Positions 5,889-7,769 of a stretch of DNA of 7,769 nt are shown here, piece after piece. The first letter of the stretch is position 1, and each line of letters begins with the position of its first letter. The notes under the pieces are model-generated. The model saw only the letters and a list, made by a program, of their open reading frames with translations, did not search any database and was not told the origin of the DNA. The stretch is from Bacillota bacterium (GTDB lineage: Bacteria; Bacillota; Desulfitobacteriia; Desulfitobacteriales; Desulfitobacteriaceae): the NCBI GenBank assembly GCA_023390635.1, contig JAEWCM010000121.1:1-7769 (forward strand), in the 5' to 3' direction. The position numbers and the translations under genes are program-made.

Positions 5889-6686
5889 ATGAATGAGACG
5901 GAGACATATCTGTGCGGCATTGATTTGGGCAGCCGAAGTGTGAAGATTGGATTAATGAAGGCCGAGAAAGAGAAACTGGAGATCATGCGCTTAGAACGCC
6001 TGGATACTATTACTTTTTATCGGGAGTATGGACGCAAGGATGGAGACCGGTTGCAAGTGGATCTGGCTGGATTGGGGCTGCCGGAGGTTGATCTTCTGGT
6101 TTCTACCGGTTATGGCAGAAATACTTTGCAGTTGACCGGCGGTGAAGTTATTCCGGAACTGAAAGCACATATGCTAGGAGCAGTTTATCAGACAGGTTTG
6201 GAATCGTTTACCTTGGTGGACCTGGGGGGCCAGGACAGTAAAATTATTCAGGTCCAGAGAGGAAGAATGACAGACTTTCTCACCAATGATAAGTGTGCCG
6301 CTTCCTCAGGACGGTACTTGGAAAATATGGCTCAGGTTTTAGGCATCACCCTGGATCAGTTGGGCGAATATGGAGAAAACCCTGTGGAATTAAATTCTAC
6401 CTGTGCCGTATTCGGAGAGAGTGAATTAATCGGTAAAATTGTGGAAGGCTTTTCTTTATCAGAGTTGGCGGCAGGTGTGAATGCCACAATTATTAAAAGA
6501 ATACTCCCATTGCTGCGCTCTTTTCCCGGGGAAATGCTGGTCTTCACGGGGGGAGTAGCTGCCAATCAGGCAGTGCGGAAATTGTTGGCCAATGAGAGCG
6601 GAAGGAAGGTAATCGTTCCTCCTGAACCGCAATTTAACGGAGCGATCGGTTGTTGTGTTTATGCTTATCAAAGCAGGAACCAATAA
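5889..6686 (+). CDS. HgdC/YjiL-type ATPase activator (BadF/BadG/BcrA/BcrD family)
   Basis: This 265-residue protein (family about 260) is a homodimeric ASKHA ATPase with one bridging [4Fe-4S] cluster. In this family two ATP are spent to push a single electron into a 2-hydroxyacyl-CoA dehydratase or double-cubane protein. Motifs in order are CGIDLGSRSVKIG at 9-21 (phosphate-1), DLGGQDSKIIQV at 111-122 (phosphate-2), NDKCAASSGRYLENM at 133-147 with cluster ligand C136, NSTCAVFGESE at 169-179 with cluster ligand C172, and FTGGVAAN at 219-226 (adenosine site). The first cluster motif reads KCAASSGRY rather than the common KCAAGTGRF. C9 is an additional cysteine near the nucleotide site. The gene starts 4 nt after the HgdB-like gene, which is its obvious electron-accepting partner. 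ATG 5889 gives a family-like N-terminus; the longer frame running back into the previous gene from 5811 has no homology-like content. This is not benzoyl-CoA reductase, which needs four subunits. Confidence 0.92.
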   Translation: MNETETYLCGIDLGSRSVKIGLMKAEKEKLEIMRLERLDTITFYREYGRKDGDRLQVDLAGLGLPEVDLLVSTGYGRNTLQLTGGEVIPELKAHMLGAVYQTGLESFTLVDLGGQDSKIIQVQRGRMTDFLTNDKCAASSGRYLENMAQVLGITLDQLGEYGENPVELNSTCAVFGESELIGKIVEGFSLSELAAGVNATIIKRILPLLRSFPGEMLVFTGGVAANQAVRKLLANESGRKVIVPPEPQFNGAIGCCVYAYQSRNQ

Positions 6687-6689
6687 GGG

Positions 6690-6696
6690 AAAGGGG
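6690..6696 (+). promoter_or_regulatory. Ribosome binding site supporting a TTG start for the AtuA-like gene
   Basis: AAAGGGG ends 8 nt before TTG 6705. The in-frame ATG 6729 has only a GGAG two nt away (6723-6726), too close to be useful, and ATG 6700 and ATG 6721 are out of frame. The TTG start is therefore favoured. Confidence 0.55.
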
Positions 6697-6704
6697 TAGA
6701 TGTC

Positions 6705-7769
6705 TTGAAAACCAATAGTAATGGAGCAATGAAAAACAATGGGAAAGAGCCGTTAGTGGTACTGTCAGCAACGGCCATTTTAGGCTACGGTTTTCCTATG
6801 GCCTCTTTTCAGGCCGGCTTGGCAAGAAATCCTCAGGTACTGGCAGTTGATGCAGGTTCGACTGATCCTGGGCCATACTATTTGGGGGCGGGAGTATCTT
6901 TTACTGACCGTCAGGCGGTGAAAAGAGATCTAAGTATCATGTTGAAGGCGGGAAGAGAACGGAAAATACCGGTTATTGTGGGGTCGGCAGGTGGATCAGG
7001 CGGAGAGCCGCATTTACAATGGTGTGTGGAGATTGTGCGGGAAATCGCTCAGGAAGAGGGATTATCTTTCAAAATGGCGGTGATCCACGGTGAATTGGAT
7101 AAAGGATACCTGCTGAAAAAACTGGAAGAAGGTAAAATTGTTCCCCTTCCTCCCAATGGAGATTTAAAGCGTTCTGAATTGGAGGCAGCTACCCGCATTG
7201 TGGGACAGATGGGAGTGGAGCCTTTTATTGCTGCCTTAAAGGAAGGGGCAGAGGTAATCATTGCCGGCAGGGCCTATGATCCGGCAGTATTTGCCGCTTA
7301 TCCGATTTGGAAGGGACTTGATCCTGGATTGGCCTTACATATGGGTAAAATCTTAGAATGCGCTTCAATTGCCGCTTTGCCAGGGAGCGGAAGTGATTGC
7401 ATGCTCGGGACTTTACATCAGCACTATTTTGATGTTGAACCCTTAAATCCGAAACGGCGTTGTACTCAAACCTCGGTAGCAGCCCATACTTTGTATGAGA
7501 AAACTAACCCTGTCCAGCTGCCTGGTCCGGGAGGGGTGCTGGATCTGCGCAAAACCGAATTTACTGCTGTTAATGACAGAGTGGTGCGGGTGGCCGGAAC
7601 CAGGCTGGTCATCGGAGATCAATATACAGTCAAACTGGAAGGGGCTAAAAAGGTCGGCTATCGCACCGTATCCATCGCCGGAGCCAGAGATCCGATCTTT
7701 ATCGGACAAATCAGGGATATTTTAGAGGGCGTCCAGGAGCGGGTGGCTGACAATTTTCAAGAACTGGCG
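6705..7769 (+). CDS. AtuA-family (formerly DUF1446) protein, N-terminal 355 residues; runs off the right edge
   Basis: The frame is open from TTG 6705 to the last base, giving 355 residues of a protein that I expect to be about 450 long. It resembles the acyclic terpene utilisation AtuA family (PF07287), named from Pseudomonas citronellol and geraniol catabolism, where its reaction is undefined. Visible marks are LSATAILGYGFP at 20-31, VDAGSTDPGPYYLG at 48-61, the Gly-rich IVGSAGGSGGEPH at 91-103, AGRAYDPAVFA at about 187-197, and HMGKILECAS at 212-221. No signal peptide or membrane segment is seen. The first roughly 15 residues are polar and unconserved-looking, so Met at 6729 is a possible alternative start. 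It begins 18 nt after the activator gene and belongs to the same operon. A metabolic role after mesaconate formation is an inference from position only; the sequence does not reveal a reaction. Confidence 0.8.
   Translation, partial: MKTNSNGAMKNNGKEPLVVLSATAILGYGFPMASFQAGLARNPQVLAVDAGSTDPGPYYLGAGVSFTDRQAVKRDLSIMLKAGRERKIPVIVGSAGGSGGEPHLQWCVEIVREIAQEEGLSFKMAVIHGELDKGYLLKKLEEGKIVPLPPNGDLKRSELEAATRIVGQMGVEPFIAALKEGAEVIIAGRAYDPAVFAAYPIWKGLDPGLALHMGKILECASIAALPGSGSDCMLGTLHQHYFDVEPLNPKRRCTQTSVAAHTLYEKTNPVQLPGPGGVLDLRKTEFTAVNDRVVRVAGTRLVIGDQYTVKLEGAKKVGYRTVSIAGARDPIFIGQIRDILEGVQERVADNFQELA

Noticed and set aside
4877..6686. Benzoyl-CoA reductase or nitrogenase-like system
   Set aside because: Only one dehydratase-type subunit and one activator are present, and there are no ferredoxin, BcrB/BcrC or NifH/NifDK-type motifs.
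7495..7725. Small plus-strand open frame near the right edge
   Set aside because: It overlaps the AtuA-like gene in another frame, and the AtuA frame carries the conserved motifs.

Overview
The window is one tightly packed, same-strand (+) operon segment encoding the first enzymes of the methylaspartate (mesaconate) route of glutamate fermentation. It is followed by an ATP-driven iron-sulfur module and the start of an AtuA-family gene. Every gene reads left to right. Junctions are either overlaps (32 nt) or gaps of 4-18 nt, and purine-rich Shine-Dalgarno (SD) sequences precede nearly every start. No stretch longer than a few tens of bases lacks a gene. No promoter, terminator, RNA gene, mobile element or CRISPR array is visible, so the transcription start and end must lie outside the window. 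Moderate GC content, strong AGGAG-type SD sites, use of GTG/TTG starts, and an anaerobic B12- and FeS-dependent gene set suggest an anaerobic Firmicute. A Clostridia/Peptococcaceae-like organism is my guess, at low confidence for the genus.

Layout: (1) bases 1-297 are the 3' end of a glutamate racemase, beginning at the His of the C-terminal catalytic Cys-Thr-His motif. (2) 313-726 is glmS, the cobalamin-binding subunit of glutamate mutase. (3) 738-2171 is glmL, an ASKHA-fold protein always linked to glutamate mutase. (4) 2140-3591 is glmE, the catalytic subunit. (5) 3605-4858 is mal, methylaspartate ammonia-lyase. (6) 4877-5884 is an HgdB/double-cubane-type 2-hydroxyacyl-CoA dehydratase family protein. 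(7) 5889-6686 is its HgdC/YjiL-type ATPase activator. (8) 6705-7769, open at the right edge, is an AtuA (formerly DUF1446) family protein.

How they fit together: the racemase could convert D-glutamate to L-glutamate. GlmES with adenosylcobalamin turns L-glutamate into (2S,3S)-3-methylaspartate, with GlmL as the likely maintenance protein. MAL removes ammonia to give mesaconate. In characterised clostridia a mesaconase (class I fumarase-like) and citramalate lyase follow, but neither is in this window. Those positions are taken by the FeS/ATPase pair and the AtuA-like gene, whose roles here are not established. They are the least explained part of the region.

Catalytic residues recalled from the Clostridium cochlearium glutamate mutase and the clostridial/Citrobacter MAL structures are present at nearly identical positions. 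The core pathway therefore looks functional and undamaged; no frameshift or internal stop is seen.
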